DNA from: an uncultured Clostridium sp.
GTDB lineage: Bacteria; Bacillota; Clostridia; Lachnospirales; Lachnospiraceae
NCBI GenBank assembly: GCA_958442925.1
Contig: CAUCIO010000120.1
Location: forward strand, 1 to 6,883
DNA: 6,883 bases
Direction: 5' to 3'
In this document: piece after piece, positions 5,448 to 6,883 of the stretch
Numbering within the stretch: position 1 is the first letter of the stretch
Layout: every line of letters starts with the position of its first letter
Program-made: the position numbers and the translations under genes
Notes under the pieces: model-generated
The model's input: the letters and a program-made list of their open reading frames with translations, nothing else
Databases searched by the model: none
What the model was told of the DNA's origin: nothing

Positions 5448-6779
5448 ATGGATGAAGCGCTGATTAAGCGCGTGCTTCCTCACAGTGTGGAGGCGGAGCA
5501 GTCCGTAATCGGCGCAATGCTGATGGATCGCGAAGCTATTATTTCGGCGTCTGAGATTGTCACAGGCGCCGATTTTTACCAGCACCAGTACGGCGTGATG
5601 TTTGAGGCGATGGTGGAGCTGTTTAATGAGGGAAAACCAGTAGATCTGGTGACGCTTCAGAACCGTCTGAAGGAGAAAGATGTTCCCCCTGAGGTCAGCA
5701 GCCTGGAGTTTGTCCGGGATATTATGGCTACGGTTCCCACCTCTGCCAATGTGAAATCCTACGCAGGTATTGTACGTGAGAAGGCAGTGCTCAGAAGACT
5801 GATTAAGATTAATGAGGAGATTGCCAATACCTGCTATGCGGGGAAGGACAAGCTGGATGATATTTTAGCCCGTACAGAGAAATCGGTGTTTGATCTGCTC
5901 CAGAGCAAGGGGAGCGGAGATTTTGTACCCATTCGCCAGGTAGCGTTGAACGTGCTGGATAAGATTGAGGCGGCCTCAAAAAATCAGGGAAATGTGACGG
6001 GAATTCCCAGTGGTTTCCACGACCTGGATTTTCGGACCTCGGGCTTTCAGCCGTCGGACTTTGTGCTGATTGCAGCCCGCCCGTCCATGGGAAAAACTGC
6101 TTTTGTGCTGAATGTGGTGGATCACATTGCAGTGAGAAAAAATATGCCCTGTATGGTATTCAGCCTGGAGATGTCCAAGGAACAGCTGGTGAACCGTATG
6201 CTTTCTATGGAGTCCAGAGTGGATTCCCAGAAGCTGAGAACAGGAACGCTGTCTGACTCCGACTGGGATGCCGTTGTGGAGGGAATTGGAACCATTGGAA
6301 ATTCCAAGTTGATTATTGACGATACGCCGGGTATTTCGATTATGGAGCTTCGCTCCAAGTGCAGAAAGGTGAAGCTGGAGTATGGACTCAGCATTGTCAT
6401 TATCGACTATCTTCAGCTGATGAGCGGAAGCGGAAAAGGCGGAGAGAACAGGCAGCAGGAGATTTCCGAGATTTCCCGTTCCTTAAAGGCTCTGGCCAGA
6501 GAACTGAACGCGCCGGTTATCGCCCTATCCCAGCTGTCCCGTGCCTGCGAGACCAGGCCGGATCACCGGCCTATGCTGTCGGATCTTCGAGAGTCGGGAG
6601 CCATCGAGCAGGATGCGGATATGGTTATGTTCCTCTACAGGGACGACTATTATCATAAGGACACAGAGAATCCCAATATTGCTGAGGTTATCATTGCCAA
6701 GCAGAGAAACGGCCCCATTGGAACCGTCAATCTGCTCTGGAGGCCTGAGCTTACGAAATTCGAGAATCTGGCCAAGTAG
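5448..6779 (+). CDS. dnaB: Replicative DNA helicase DnaB (DnaC in Bacillus naming)
   Basis: A 443-residue hexameric ATP-driven 5'-3' helicase that unwinds DNA at the replication fork and recruits primase. The N-terminal primase-binding domain begins with LPHSVEAEQSVIGAMLMD (about 10-27). The RecA-like motor domain has TGIPSGFHDLD (184-194), Walker A ARPSMGKTA (210-218), the VFSLEMS motif (237-243), Walker B with IVIIDYLQLM (D320) and SQLSRACETRPDHRP (361-375). DLRESGAIEQDAD (379-391) follows, and KQRNGPIG (418-425) carries the probable arginine finger R420. There is no intein and the length is normal. The start ATG has GGAGG (5436-5440) inside the end of rplI at a 7-nt gap. As the last gene of the operon it is followed by a strong terminator, and its expression depends on read-through from the gdpP promoter unless an internal promoter exists. 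I did not see one. Confidence 0.98.
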   Translation: MDEALIKRVLPHSVEAEQSVIGAMLMDREAIISASEIVTGADFYQHQYGVMFEAMVELFNEGKPVDLVTLQNRLKEKDVPPEVSSLEFVRDIMATVPTSANVKSYAGIVREKAVLRRLIKINEEIANTCYAGKDKLDDILARTEKSVFDLLQSKGSGDFVPIRQVALNVLDKIEAASKNQGNVTGIPSGFHDLDFRTSGFQPSDFVLIAARPSMGKTAFVLNVVDHIAVRKNMPCMVFSLEMSKEQLVNRMLSMESRVDSQKLRTGTLSDSDWDAVVEGIGTIGNSKLIIDDTPGISIMELRSKCRKVKLEYGLSIVIIDYLQLMSGSGKGGENRQQEISEISRSLKALARELNAPVIALSQLSRACETRPDHRPMLSDLRESGAIEQDADMVMFLYRDDYYHKDTENPNIAEVIIAKQRNGPIGTVNLLWRPELTKFENLAK

Positions 6780-6801
6780 GGAGAAAAATATACAGATAGG
6801 A

Positions 6802-6820
6802 GCCGGTTCCTTCCGCCGGC
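6802..6820 (+). other. Small GC hairpin after dnaB
   Basis: GCCGG (6802-6806) pairs with CCGGC (6816-6820) over a 9-nt loop. AAAAGGG follows rather than a T-tract, so it is not a terminator alone. It lies directly before the main terminator and may protect the 3' end of the transcript. Confidence 0.35.
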
Positions 6821-6883
6821 AAAAGGGACTGTCGCTTTAACGATTAATAAATCGTGAAGCGGCAGCTTCCTTTTTGCTGTTTT
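6821..6883 (+). terminator. Intrinsic terminator of the gdpP-rplI-dnaB operon
   Basis: CTGTCGCTTT (6829-6838) pairs with GAAGCGGCAG (6856-6865), and ACGATT (6840-6845) pairs with AATCGT (6850-6855) around an AATA loop, with a single bulged A at 6839. AAAAGGG (6821-6827) can extend the base by pairing with TCCTTTT. The stem is followed by TTCCTTTTTGCTGTTTT, which runs to the window's end. With the A-rich left flank the hairpin could also work on the minus strand if a convergent gene follows outside the window. Confidence 0.88.

Noticed and set aside
6359..6840. Two overlapping 99-codon plus-strand frames within and past the end of dnaB
   Set aside because: They are alternate frames of conserved helicase motifs (Walker B and the arginine finger region), and one runs into the terminator hairpin.
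1..6883. CRISPR arrays, tRNA or rRNA genes, insertion sequences, prophage or attachment sites
   Set aside because: No regularly spaced repeats, tRNA-like cloverleaf sequence, rRNA signature, transposase or terminal inverted repeats were seen. All regions apart from short intergenic stretches are accounted for by standard chromosomal genes.

Overview
The window looks like chromosomal DNA from a Clostridia-type Firmicute, most likely a Lachnospiraceae (Clostridium cluster XIVa) relative. The reasons are strong AGGAGG-type ribosome binding sites, moderate GC content, sigma-A-type promoters, the Firmicute gene order gdpP-rplI-dnaB (dnaC in Bacillus naming), a short clostridial-type ThiC under a TPP riboswitch, and a cytidylate kinase-like protein of a type common in gut Clostridia. 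Nothing indicates a phage, plasmid, insertion sequence or CRISPR array.

Layout. Positions 1-317 (+) hold the 3' end of a MATE-family efflux transporter gene. An in-frame TAG at 210-212 interrupts it, and recognisable MATE sequence continues in the same frame to a TAA at 315-317. Positions 318-458 carry a bulged inverted repeat and a sigma-A promoter. Positions 459-1073 (+) encode a cytidylate kinase-like protein. A long hairpin at 1099-1138 lies between this gene and the convergent thiC gene (1178-2524, -), and acts as the thiC terminator. Upstream of thiC on the minus strand, in order of transcription, are a near-consensus promoter, a TPP riboswitch aptamer, an intrinsic terminator that is the riboswitch output, the ribosome binding site and the ATG. 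Diverging from it is an extended -10 promoter that probably drives a three-gene operon, gdpP (2955-4997), rplI (4999-5445) and dnaB (5448-6779). The genes are separated by 1-2 nt, and a large hairpin plus T-tract at the window's right end closes the operon.

How the genes work together. thiC makes the pyrimidine half of thiamine and is switched off by the pathway end product, thiamine pyrophosphate, through premature termination. The rightward operon combines degradation of the second messenger c-di-AMP (GdpP), a large-subunit ribosomal protein (bL9) and the replicative helicase (DnaB). This is a conserved Firmicute linkage of signalling, translation and replication genes. The two units share an intergenic region of about 430 bp, which contains essentially all the regulatory sequence of interest.

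I did not find a convincing previously undescribed system. The best leads are the amber codon in the transporter gene, the unusual architecture of the thiC riboswitch (aptamer beginning at the predicted transcription start, with no visible P1 helix), the structured gdpP leader with a palindrome at its predicted start site and a hairpin over one of two ribosome binding sites, and the CX2CX3C cluster motif of ThiC.
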